NCBI GenBank assembly: GCA_016933695.1
Contig: JAFGAL010000001.1
Span: 248,001 to 312,000 of the forward strand
Direction of reading: 5' to 3'
Origin: Candidatus Zixiibacteriota bacterium
GTDB taxonomy: Bacteria; Zixibacteria; MSB-5A5; GN15; PGXB01
DNA: 64,000 nt
The notes below the pieces were generated by a model. The model was not told where the DNA came from. It worked only from the letters and a program-made list of their open reading frames with translations, and ran no database searches. A program made the position numbers and the translations under genes. Positions 45,046-53,469 of this stretch are shown here, one piece after another. Position 1 is the stretch's first letter. Every line of letters starts with the position of its first letter.

Positions 45046-46692
45046 TTAACGGCAACGACACCCCTGCCCGCCATAATACAAATAATCCATAAGGATTTGC
45101 ACATCGCGATAATCGACTGACCCGGAATGATTGACATCCCCGGTTCTTTCGATCGGTTGCGGCGGTGGGCCGTTGTGATAGACATAGTCGATCAAATACA
45201 AACCGTCACTCAAATCCACTTCACCGGAATTGTCGGTGTCGCCGCAATGCAGAGACAACATTGCCCGAAATGCGTCCACCAGTCCGTATCCGTAGTGGAA
45301 ATCCGGCGGACGGATCGTTATCGACAGCAATCTTGTCCGGGCAGTGGTGCGGATTGTCTCTTCGACGGCAAACGGCGGCATATGCGGCTGGTCGGCACGA
45401 ATCAGGGCGCAGACCCCGGCCGCCATCGGGGCGGAAAACGAAGTTCCGCTCCAGTATCCCCATTCGTATTCGCCGACCAGTGCGCTGTACACCAGTACAC
45501 CCGGCGCGCACACGTCGATATGCGGGCCGTAATTCGAGAAATCCGCGAGTAATTCGAGCGAGTCCAGCGCGGCGACGGAAATCACGCCGGGATATCCCGA
45601 CGGGAAACTAACCTGCGCGGAGGCATCGTTGCCGGGCGCAGCCACCAGCGTCACCCCGGAATCCCGCGCGGCGTCGATTGCCATCCGAATAACGGCATTG
45701 TCTTCGTACGTCCCGAAACTCATGTTGATCACGTCGGCCTTGACCGAATCGCTGATGGCCAGGTATATGGCGTCGGCGATTAAAAACGAACCGGCGAATC
45801 CCTCGGTGTCGAATACGCGAATGGGAAGAATGTTACAGTCCGGTGCGATCCGTTTGATTATCCCCGCCACGAACGTCCCGTGTCCGTACAACACCCCCGG
45901 TTCTTCTTCGGGAATCGTGTCATTATCGAGCAAATCGTACCCGCTACCGGCCAAAGCGTTCTCGAACAGCGGGTGTGATATGGCGATCCCATTATCGATT
46001 ACCACCACGACCACCCCTTCACCGGTCGAAAACAAATTGGCGCTGTCGGCATTGATCGTATACCCGCCGCCGTCGCCGTAATACGGACCCGGGCTTTCAC
46101 CCAGCATATGCACCGGACGCTCCTCATCGGGAAACGACTGGCTGACCTGAAAGACCTCCGGAAGACCGACTTCATAATTGGGCTGAGCAAAGGAAACCCC
46201 GGGATCGTCCTGCAGAGTCGAAAGGACTGACTCTATCGACACGGTATCCGGGAATTCCGACAGGAAGGTTCGCTCCGCGGCGATACTGTCGACAACCATC
46301 CCGTGGAAATTGCGGATCATCGGTCCGACATCGCCCCCGGGAACCGGCCGGACCACAATCTGTCTTTGCATGTGCCGTCTCGGTTGGCATGAAATGGTGC
46401 GGTTGTGCAAACATCCGTCCGCCGCCGTACATTCCACGTCGCACCGAAAATCCTTCCTGCCGTTAACGAATACCGTATCCCCGGCCTGAAACTCACCATA
46501 CGTATCGAGCACGAAATACCGACTGTTGCCCGCATCGGTTTTAAACAACAAACAGCCGTCGACTTCTTCCAACACCCCACATCCGTGGAAAAAACCGTGT
46601 CGAGCCGATGCCTGCGATTGCAACAGACAAACGGTCAACAGTAGAAAACCGCTCAGCCGCAGGCCGAAATGAGTTGTATATGACGCTTTCAT
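45046..46692 (-). CDS. Secreted subtilisin-like (S8) protease with C-terminal dockerin
   Basis: 548 residues: signal peptide (1-30), a small beta-rich domain (about 35-100) and an inhibitor-like propeptide (about 115-180). The S8 domain follows (about 215-475) with catalytic Asp233 (VIDNG), His271 (YGHGTFVAG) and Ser418 (SGTSFSAPM), and oxyanion Asn355. Last is a type I dockerin (about 482-545) with two calcium-loop repeats, DTDNSGEVDLSDG and DVNHSGSVDYRD. All catalytic residues are present. GGGAG precedes ATG 46692, which is 15 bases after the CHAT gene, so it belongs to that operon. It should act outside the cytoplasm, unlike CHAT. No cohesin gene is in the window. Confidence 0.92.
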   Translation of the reverse strand: MKASYTTHFGLRLSGFLLLTVCLLQSQASARHGFFHGCGVLEEVDGCLLFKTDAGNSRYFVLDTYGEFQAGDTVFVNGRKDFRCDVECTAADGCLHNRTISCQPRRHMQRQIVVRPVPGGDVGPMIRNFHGMVVDSIAAERTFLSEFPDTVSIESVLSTLQDDPGVSFAQPNYEVGLPEVFQVSQSFPDEERPVHMLGESPGPYYGDGGGYTINADSANLFSTGEGVVVVVIDNGIAISHPLFENALAGSGYDLLDNDTIPEEEPGVLYGHGTFVAGIIKRIAPDCNILPIRVFDTEGFAGSFLIADAIYLAISDSVKADVINMSFGTYEDNAVIRMAIDAARDSGVTLVAAPGNDASAQVSFPSGYPGVISVAALDSLELLADFSNYGPHIDVCAPGVLVYSALVGEYEWGYWSGTSFSAPMAAGVCALIRADQPHMPPFAVEETIRTTARTRLLSITIRPPDFHYGYGLVDAFRAMLSLHCGDTDNSGEVDLSDGLYLIDYVYHNGPPPQPIERTGDVNHSGSVDYRDVQILMDYLYYGGQGCRCR

Positions 46693-46707
46693 GATTATTG
46701 CTCCCGT

Positions 46708-49467
46708 CTAAATGCCCAATAATATAAAAGAACTCCAGAACATGGGATTTTCGGTCATACCGACAATGGTCTCCATGGCGCCGGTATAGGCGCGATATAT
46801 ATTTTTCGTTCGGGCCAGTGCCCGGTAAAACTCCACCATAAACAGCATACTGAGCCGGTCGGACACCGGCCACAGCGATGCCAGTACAAATCTGCTTCCG
46901 GCCTGATAAAACGCTTTGGCAAGACTGAATGAATTACCGTAATATAGCCCCGGAGCGGCAGTTTGGCAACCGGAAAGCGTTACCAGGCTTGGCCTTATTC
47001 CCGTACCGAAAAGATCAAACGGAAACAGCGGGCCGTCACCCATGAATATTTTCGAGAACAGCGGGTTTTCCGATGATCGTGACGCGTGCGCCGCCACGTG
47101 GACAAATAACCCCGCTCGCCCCAATTCCCGAAGCAGATGTTTACGGTCGGCGGCAGTATCGAGATACAGCCTGGCCTTGCCGAAAATCCGGCTGATGTGT
47201 TCGGCTTCGATCCGAATCGATGGCAAAGTGTCCGAACTCACCGCGAATATCGCACCGGATCGCCGTGTCTTGACACCATCGTTCTGTCGATTGGACACAT
47301 CCCGGGGATTGGCGATCATGCGAATTTCGTACGATTCCCGGACATACCGCCCGGCAGTGTCGCGCAGGGCCAGGAACGGAATCTGGTAAAACGGTCCGTC
47401 GGCGATCACGATAATGTTCCTCCCCGCCAGTTTCGTCACCAGCGGCGCGAACACGGCGAGATACAATTGCTCCAGAATGGCATTGGCCAGCGGCGTAGTG
47501 CGTTCACTCTCGCGGATGCCGAATACCGATTTCTCGCAGACGAAACCCAGCTTTCTCAGCAGGGTTTGCAATTCGATCTCGGTCAATCCCAGATCGATAA
47601 ACGCGGTGTCCGAAGCGGTAACGCAAAACACCCCCATTTTGCCGTTGACCATCAGATAATTCAGCAGGGTTTCATCCGGTCGGAGTTGTTCGACGATATC
47701 GATTTCGGTTTCTTCGCCTTTCACCGGCCCATCGGTCGGTGCATACCCGTACGCCCTGATTTTACGTTCCACCGACCACAGCTTTTGTTCCGTTTTACGC
47801 CAGTCCGTAACCGCCGTCACTCCGCGGAATTCTCCCCCCGGCGCCATCTGCAGTTTCATTAACCTGGCCCGCAGGGCATCGCGTTGTTTCTGCAATTCCG
47901 GGGGAATCCGCGACGGCATGGACATTGACATTCCGCTTTGCTGGTTCAGCAACTGCAGCGCCTTGAGATTGGTCAGAAATGAATCCCGCGGACGCTTCAA
48001 CCGCAACAGGCATTCCACGGTCATGCGATAGATGTCGTACTTGTCCGCGACGAAGAAAAAGCGAATTTCATCAGGATACATCGATTCCAACACCTTTTCC
48101 ACGGTTGTCACCGCCGCCTTGAACCAGTTCAGGGCAAGCGACGGTTTGTTGCCGAGATAGTAGCATTTGCCGATCAGGTAATACAGCGTGTATTCCTGAT
48201 AACTCAACAGGGTGCGCCGTTTCAGCGAAGCGGCGCGACGAAGGGCGCGCCCGATATCCCCGGCGCTCAGCAATACTTCCATGCGCACCACGTCGGCATC
48301 GGTGGCCCGGCGTTCATCGCCGCTCCTGCGGAAGGCGGCGCGTGCTCGATCAACATAACGAAGTGCGAGTGAGTAATTCTCCTGCGCCAGGGCCAGCCGG
48401 GCACGGGCGACATGCACCATCCCCAGCCAGAGACTGTTGTGTTCCTTGCGGAACAACTCCGAAGCGCGACTGAGACTGTCCGCGGCCCCGGTATAATCCG
48501 ACAACTGCGCTCGTGCCTGCGACAGGAAATAATACGCCTTCCCCTCTTCATAGCGCATTCCCAACGAGCGCAGTCCCGGAATGATGCCTTCCGCCTGCAT
48601 GATGGTTGTGCCGTATTGATTTACCTGCAGGTTGATTTCCGCCAGATCGAGCTGGGTGATGGCGGCGGTTTTGCGATCCCCCAGCGAAACGAACCGATCG
48701 TGCACCTCTTCGAACATCCGCAGGGCTTCGGCGTACCGGTTCTCCAGATAATTGACATACGCCAGCGAATACCGGGCCTGGCATTCGGCAATGTGCATGC
48801 CCAGTTTGGCGTACAACTCACCCGATTCGTGATACAACTCGCGCGCCCGGGTCAACTGGTTCAGGTTGGCATAGATATTGGCGCGATTGTACTCGATAAT
48901 GGCGAGCCCAACGCCCCCCTCTTTCGCGAAAATCCGGCGGGCCCGCTCGTAAAAACGCAGGGCCATGCGATTGTTATCCATCCGATGATAGATATTGCCG
49001 ATGTTGTTCATTACCCGCGCGGCTTCGCCGGATAGTTTGTGCCGCAGGAAAAATCGCAGGGACCTGTGCCCCTCCTCCAGCGCCTGGCGATAATGCCCCA
49101 GATACATATGCACGTCCATCAGGCCGCGCCTGACCCGGGCGCTCCACAACCAGTCGCAGTGCTGTTCGTTGATCACCAGCGCCGACTGGTATTTCCGCAG
49201 GGCCTTTTTATGGTCGCCGATCCAGTGACAGTACCGCGCCTCGATAGCACACCGTCGCGCCTGAAACTTCTCGGGGAGATATCCGAACAGCCGCGCCACA
49301 CACCGGACATAGTCACTGGCGACCGTGAGATCGGTCCGTATCAGGGTATGCAGGCCGTCGTTGACGCCGGTAATAAACCGCTCGATGTCACCATCGAACG
49401 TCTTCACCAGGTACTGCGCCAACGCATCCTGATCGGCAAGATGCTTTATATCATCATACGGTATCAT
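46708..49467 (-). CDS. TPR-CHAT caspase-like protease
   Basis: 919 residues. Roughly the first 470 are tetratricopeptide repeats (for example MNNIGNIYHRMDNNRMALRF, then further 'A..Y' helical pairs). A linker follows, and the C-terminal 310 residues are a CHAT (caspase HetF-associated) domain. The catalytic pair is intact: His794 in HVAAHASR and Cys834 in LSGCQTA. CHAT proteases cleave after specific residues once TPR arms receive a signal, as in type III-E CRISPR Csx29 and separase-like enzymes. The gene overlaps the anti-sigma-like gene by 4 bases and follows a sigma factor gene. The substrate is not known; the preceding protein is the first candidate. Confidence 0.92.
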   Translation of the reverse strand: MIPYDDIKHLADQDALAQYLVKTFDGDIERFITGVNDGLHTLIRTDLTVASDYVRCVARLFGYLPEKFQARRCAIEARYCHWIGDHKKALRKYQSALVINEQHCDWLWSARVRRGLMDVHMYLGHYRQALEEGHRSLRFFLRHKLSGEAARVMNNIGNIYHRMDNNRMALRFYERARRIFAKEGGVGLAIIEYNRANIYANLNQLTRARELYHESGELYAKLGMHIAECQARYSLAYVNYLENRYAEALRMFEEVHDRFVSLGDRKTAAITQLDLAEINLQVNQYGTTIMQAEGIIPGLRSLGMRYEEGKAYYFLSQARAQLSDYTGAADSLSRASELFRKEHNSLWLGMVHVARARLALAQENYSLALRYVDRARAAFRRSGDERRATDADVVRMEVLLSAGDIGRALRRAASLKRRTLLSYQEYTLYYLIGKCYYLGNKPSLALNWFKAAVTTVEKVLESMYPDEIRFFFVADKYDIYRMTVECLLRLKRPRDSFLTNLKALQLLNQQSGMSMSMPSRIPPELQKQRDALRARLMKLQMAPGGEFRGVTAVTDWRKTEQKLWSVERKIRAYGYAPTDGPVKGEETEIDIVEQLRPDETLLNYLMVNGKMGVFCVTASDTAFIDLGLTEIELQTLLRKLGFVCEKSVFGIRESERTTPLANAILEQLYLAVFAPLVTKLAGRNIIVIADGPFYQIPFLALRDTAGRYVRESYEIRMIANPRDVSNRQNDGVKTRRSGAIFAVSSDTLPSIRIEAEHISRIFGKARLYLDTAADRKHLLRELGRAGLFVHVAAHASRSSENPLFSKIFMGDGPLFPFDLFGTGIRPSLVTLSGCQTAAPGLYYGNSFSLAKAFYQAGSRFVLASLWPVSDRLSMLFMVEFYRALARTKNIYRAYTGAMETIVGMTENPMFWSSFILLGI

Positions 49468-50054
49468 AAGTCGATGTCAACGACGGCGACAGCCCGGTTG
49501 TCGGCCAGCACCGTCAGGGTATAGGACGCGACGGGCAGACGCGGCACATAAAACAGGCAGAATTCATCGGTTGCCGCCGCCATCGTTCGGGCTTCGGATT
49601 TCAGTTCAATCCGGCAAGGTCGAGTTATCTCCGGGCCCGCAACCTGACCCACCAGCTCATAAGCGTTCAGCGCCACCGGATACAGCGACAACTCCAGTTC
49701 CATGTCGTCCGTCTTGTATTTCAATCGTCGGGTGTCCACCACCGCCGGACGAACTCCCTCGGGAATCGGCAGGTTTTTCGAGTCGTAAACCGCCAGACCC
49801 CGGGGCGGATCGGTTTGTGATCCCATTCGTCGCCAGTCCCGAAACATCCGCGCCGAAAGCTCGCGCGCGGCCGACCGCAATTCGTACAGCGCTGGTCTTT
49901 TCTCCGAGGTCGTGCTTTCCCGCAGGAAATCGCGAAGGCGGCGCAGAGCGGGATCGGTTTTCAACAGTGCTTCGAGACGACGAGATTCGTCCGGTGAGCA
50001 TTCCCCCTCAAGATGGCACATCAGCAGTTCCACCCGGTCGGGTTCGCGGTTCAT
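49464..50054 (-). CDS. Small protein with anti-sigma-like N-terminus, candidate CHAT substrate
   Basis: 196 residues. The N-terminus (ELLMCHLEGECSPDESRRLE, then ALLKTDPALRRLRDFL) resembles the helical start of anti-sigma factors, but the zinc pattern HxxxCxxC is absent. The middle is basic and polar. The last 80 residues look like an Ig-like beta domain (ELSLYPVALNAYELVG, then FYVPRLPVASYTLTVL). No membrane segment. ATG 50054 follows AAAGG; a TTG start at 50108 overlapping the sigma gene is possible. It lies between sigma and CHAT genes and overlaps the latter. Whether it binds the sigma factor is inference. Confidence 0.7.
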   Translation of the reverse strand: MNREPDRVELLMCHLEGECSPDESRRLEALLKTDPALRRLRDFLRESTTSEKRPALYELRSAARELSARMFRDWRRMGSQTDPPRGLAVYDSKNLPIPEGVRPAVVDTRRLKYKTDDMELELSLYPVALNAYELVGQVAGPEITRPCRIELKSEARTMAAATDEFCLFYVPRLPVASYTLTVLADNRAVAVVDIDL

Positions 50055-50097
50055 GTTACCTTTCCCTTCGTTATGCGACTCGCTGTCGCTTTCTTCA

Positions 50098-50670
50098 CTA
50101 TCGTTCAAACCGTTTTTGTTTCAAAATACGATACAGCTTTTTCAGACATCGCAATCGCGTCGGACCGACCGACGATACCGGCATATGCAAACGTGCGGCC
50201 ACCTGTTCGTAATCCGGCTTGCCCTCCTCGAAAAACAGCGCCCGCAACAGCCGGTAATCCCGTTCCGGAAGTTGCACCATGGCGCGGTTGATAATTTCGT
50301 TCAACCGGGTCAGTTCATATAATTTTTCGGGCGATTCCGGCGCGATATCATACAGCGCCCTTTTAATCGCCTGCCGTGACCGTTCCGCCAACTGCACCCG
50401 GCGGCGAAGCTCGCCGACTTCGCGACGGGTCATGGTTGCGACATAACTCATCAGCCGGTCCGCCGATTTGACATGGTCCAAATTCCGCAACAGCAGGTAG
50501 GACACCTGCCCGAACACGTCATAGCTTTCCTCACGCGACAGACGCATGGTTGCGCAGATGGAAAAGATCAACGGCGTCACCACATCGACCAGCCGCTCCC
50601 AGGCGAGCGGGTCACCATCGAGGCAGGCTCGGATTAATTCGGTATGGGTCTTCTCCCCGGCGCGACTCAT
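50098..50670 (-). CDS. ECF-type RNA polymerase sigma factor
   Basis: 190 residues from ATG 50670: region 2 (about 10-85, GDPLAWERLVDVV, then ESYDVFGQVSYLLLRNL) and region 4 (about 130-185, LPERDYRLLRALFFEEG, YEQVAARLHMP, and VGPTRLRCLKKLYRIL). Regions 1 and 3 are absent, as in ECF sigma factors. A start at 50712 is possible but lacks a ribosome-binding site. It is the promoter-proximal gene of the operon with anti-sigma-like, CHAT and subtilase genes and probably drives its own or a linked regulon. Confidence 0.9.
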   Translation of the reverse strand: MSRAGEKTHTELIRACLDGDPLAWERLVDVVTPLIFSICATMRLSREESYDVFGQVSYLLLRNLDHVKSADRLMSYVATMTRREVGELRRRVQLAERSRQAIKRALYDIAPESPEKLYELTRLNEIINRAMVQLPERDYRLLRALFFEEGKPDYEQVAARLHMPVSSVGPTRLRCLKKLYRILKQKRFER

Positions 50671-50727
50671 GAATCCAATGTGTCGAAACGCGACGCAAAG
50701 CGCAATACGCAAGTTGTCTCAACGCAT

Positions 50728-50756
50728 CCCCCACCCCGAAGGGTCAAGCCCGGGGG
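50728..50756. repeat. GC-rich REP-like hairpin
   Basis: CCCCC (728-732 of this kilobase) and GGGGG (752-756) enclose ACCC-cgaa-GGGT (50733-50744). The stem is imperfect, with asymmetric bases on the right. Confidence 0.35.
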
Positions 50757-50817
50757 CGATGACATCCTCTGTCGGAACCCGTATCCCGACTCAGCGGCGG
50801 CCAAACGCGAGCACGGT

Positions 50818-50843
50818 TCTCTATTGTAGAGAGGGATATTCCC
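50818..50843. promoter_or_regulatory. Adjacent palindromes, possible operator
   Basis: TCTCTA-ttg-TAGAGA (50818-50832) is directly followed by GGGA-tat-TCCC (50833-50843). Two short dyads side by side between divergent genes suggest a regulator-binding site. Confidence 0.4.
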
Positions 50844-51047
50844 GACGAAAAAATACCGCAAATAACGCGGCCGACGGAAACAACCGGCATACGTGCCGGG
50901 CGCCAGGGCTTTTCGCCTGGCCGCATAGCGCAAGGATAGAACAAAAACACGGATCGGGCTTTATCTCCGGGCGCTTTCGGCCGAAAATATGATAATAAGA
51001 GTGTTTATGCCCAGTCGTGTTAAAATCGCCATACCGGGAGAATGACT

Positions 51048-52313
51048 ATGCGTCTCGATGAAATCCTGATGGAATGCGGATCCGCCGCACCGGCCCAGAT
51101 ACAAGAAGCGCTGGAATACCAGCAAACCTACGGGGGACGGCTCGAGACTCATTTGTTGCGATTCGGCTACATCGGGGAAAACAACCTGGTCAACGCCCTG
51201 TCACGTCAATTCCAGTGTGAAGGCATCAGCCTGGCCGGACGCGACATTCCGCCGGACGTCCTCAACCTTATCCCCGCGCCGATCGCGCGTGCCTATCTGG
51301 TTTTGCCATTTGCGTTCGACCGCGACTCCAATACCCTGCATGTCGCCTGCGAAAACCCCCGCGATGACCACCTTCGCGATATACTGCACCAAATTGTGAC
51401 AGAGCGGGAACTGCGCCTGCACGTGGCGGTCGGAGTTATTCTCAAATGCGCCATTGTCAACCACTACCGCACGATGGCGATCTCGCCTGAAAAGGAGCCC
51501 TTCTGCCAAATCGAAACCGCTGTCCCGGAACAGAACCGGCCAAAACCGGAAATGACCTGCCGGGTGTTGGCAGTATCGATCGACGGCCCGTCGCTTGATC
51601 TGTTTCAACATGAAACCGCCGAATACGGATATCAATTGACCGCCGCCGACAACCTTGACCGGTTCGACGATCTCTACCGGCAGTCGCGGCCCGATTTGCT
51701 GGTAATCATGCACGGCGGCACCAACACCGATATCAACGCTTTTATCGACAATCTTATCCTGCGCGACGTGTACATCGATCAGATTCCGACCTTTCTGCTG
51801 GTCAAGGCCGATGTCGTTCCCAATCTCAATGCCCTGTTAAAAGACGGCATCGAGGACGTGCTTCCGCTCGATGATTGTTTCTGGCCGTTGATTATCAAGA
51901 TGAACCGGGTGCGCGACCGTATCGAGGCGGTCTCCCGGCAGCGCCGCACCGTCATCCGGGAACTCGGCACCCACGGCACACTGGAAGACATGAACGTCAT
52001 CGACCTGCTTCAGATGATGGGGCCCAGCCGGAAAACCGCCCGCATCAGTATCACCGGCCATGGCCGGCATTTGACCATTTTCCTGAATTGCGGCAGTATT
52101 ATCTATGCCGAATGCGACGGAAAAACCGGCGCCGAGGCGGTATATCAGGGGCTGTCATGGAATTACGGGATCTGGAGTGTCGATCCGATTACCGAGGATG
52201 ACCTGCCAGAACCGAATAACGACCTTCCCAACGAATCGATTCTGCTCGAGGGATGTCGTCTGCTTGACGAGCAGAGCCGACAAGAGGATTCACCAACCAA
52301 TCTGCGCTGGTAA
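51048..52313 (+). CDS. MshEN c-di-GMP-binding domain, degenerate receiver, DUF4388 protein
   Basis: 421 residues. Residues 2-54 contain two 24-residue motifs of form RLx..L...G......L...L..Q separated by exactly five residues (QTYGG), the published layout of MshEN c-di-GMP-binding motifs; the usual Gly3 is Asp in the first and Glu in the second. About 165-290 resembles a receiver, but the phospho-acceptor Asp is replaced (PDLLVIMHGGT). About 300-400 is DUF4388 (LEDMNVIDLLQMMG). ATG 51048 is preferred over 51042 for spacing to GGGAG. It precedes an HD-GYP gene by 114 bases. A signalling adaptor rather than an ATPase. Confidence 0.85.
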   Translation: MRLDEILMECGSAAPAQIQEALEYQQTYGGRLETHLLRFGYIGENNLVNALSRQFQCEGISLAGRDIPPDVLNLIPAPIARAYLVLPFAFDRDSNTLHVACENPRDDHLRDILHQIVTERELRLHVAVGVILKCAIVNHYRTMAISPEKEPFCQIETAVPEQNRPKPEMTCRVLAVSIDGPSLDLFQHETAEYGYQLTAADNLDRFDDLYRQSRPDLLVIMHGGTNTDINAFIDNLILRDVYIDQIPTFLLVKADVVPNLNALLKDGIEDVLPLDDCFWPLIIKMNRVRDRIEAVSRQRRTVIRELGTHGTLEDMNVIDLLQMMGPSRKTARISITGHGRHLTIFLNCGSIIYAECDGKTGAEAVYQGLSWNYGIWSVDPITEDDLPEPNNDLPNESILLEGCRLLDEQSRQEDSPTNLRW

Positions 52314-52427
52314 ACCGGACATCTTCACTCCGCTAACCGCTGTAAATACAAATGCTTTTATATCAATAAATCCGCTCTATTGACGATACAAAGAATATCG
52401 CTTAACGTCTTTGAATTGGCTTGAATC

Positions 52428-53411
52428 ATGGCAGTAATATACGGCGAGACCGTCAAAACCGATGAATACCTGATTATCTATCTGGACTCGCTTCGCATCA
52501 ACAGCGTCCTGAATTTCGACCTGTATATAAAAAAGGCCGGGGAATATATCCTGTACCGTTCGGCCCGTCTGCCGTTCGAGGAAAAAAACCGTCAGAACCT
52601 GCTGGACAATAACATCGATCGCCTGTATATCCCTCTTGACAACCGCCGGAACTATCAGGAGTATATCGAAGGCAATATCCGCGAGATTATCGAAGACCCG
52701 CAGATCAAGGAATCGACCAAGGCTGGCATCGTTTACGACAGCGCCAAACTGCTGGTCAAGGACGTTCTCAACAATCCCACCCTGGGCGAAAATATCAAAC
52801 GCAGTCAGGCCATGGTGGAGGCAACCGTCACACTCATTCTCCGGGGGCAGAGTGCGTTCCACAATCTCTTGCGGGTGATGTCGTTCGATTATTATACGTA
52901 TACTCATTCGGTCAACGTCTGCACCTTCTCCCTGGCACTGGCGCGCTATATCGGCATCGAAAACGTCCGGGAGCTAAACGATCTGGGAACCGGCGCTTTG
53001 CTTCACGACGTCGGCAAGACCAAAATCTCGGAGACGATTCTCAACAAACGCGGCCCGCTGACGAAGTCGGAAATGCAACTGGTGAAAAAGCATCCCCGCT
53101 GGGGTTGTGACATTATCAAGGAAACCGATATCATTAACCCGGAATCGTACTTCCCCGTCATCGAGCACCACGAACGCGAAAACGGATCCGGCTATCCCAA
53201 CGGTATCGGCGCCGATAAAACCCACGCCTACAGCAAAATCGTGGCAATCGCCGATGTCTTCGATGCCATGACCACCAAGCGCGTGTATCGCGATGCAATG
53301 GCGGCCTTCCCGGCGTTGAAAACCATGTTTGACGACAAAGGCGCGTTCGACAAACACCTGCTGGAACATTTCACCCGTCTGATGGGTCCCAGCAAACTGT
53401 CCGACCTGTAA
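52428..53411 (+). CDS. HD-GYP cyclic di-GMP phosphodiesterase
   Basis: 327 residues: a helical/beta N-terminal region (about 1-130), then an HD-GYP domain with HSVNVC, LLHDVGKTKI (metal-binding HD), HPRWG and HHERENGSGYPNG carrying the GYP signature. It hydrolyses c-di-GMP to pGpG or GMP in the cytoplasm. It lies downstream of a probable c-di-GMP-binding protein in the same direction, suggesting a shared circuit. Translation starts at ATG 52428 without a strong ribosome-binding site. Confidence 0.93.
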   Translation: MAVIYGETVKTDEYLIIYLDSLRINSVLNFDLYIKKAGEYILYRSARLPFEEKNRQNLLDNNIDRLYIPLDNRRNYQEYIEGNIREIIEDPQIKESTKAGIVYDSAKLLVKDVLNNPTLGENIKRSQAMVEATVTLILRGQSAFHNLLRVMSFDYYTYTHSVNVCTFSLALARYIGIENVRELNDLGTGALLHDVGKTKISETILNKRGPLTKSEMQLVKKHPRWGCDIIKETDIINPESYFPVIEHHERENGSGYPNGIGADKTHAYSKIVAIADVFDAMTTKRVYRDAMAAFPALKTMFDDKGAFDKHLLEHFTRLMGPSKLSDL

Positions 53412-53469
53412 TACGCTTTCTCGTATTTAGAATTCAAAACGAAGGAATTAAGATTGGCAGGTCCTGGTG

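Larger units (their letters stand above)
50671..51047. other. Divergent intergenic region with repeats and palindromes
   Basis: No gene is visible. It separates the sigma operon (minus) from the c-di-GMP receptor gene (plus) and should contain promoters for both. It holds a REP-like hairpin (50728-50756), GTCGG/CCGAC arms (50771-50790) and two palindromes (50818-50843). I could not identify convincing consensus promoters, which fits possible ECF control of the left side. Confidence 0.55.

Noticed and set aside
45046-46692. Dockerin taken as evidence of a cellulosome
   Set aside because: No cohesin, scaffoldin or glycoside hydrolase gene is present; single dockerins on secreted proteins are common in several uncultured phyla.
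46708-49467. TPR-CHAT gene as part of a type III-E CRISPR system
   Set aside because: No cas gene or CRISPR array exists in the window; only the protease/sigma logic is similar.
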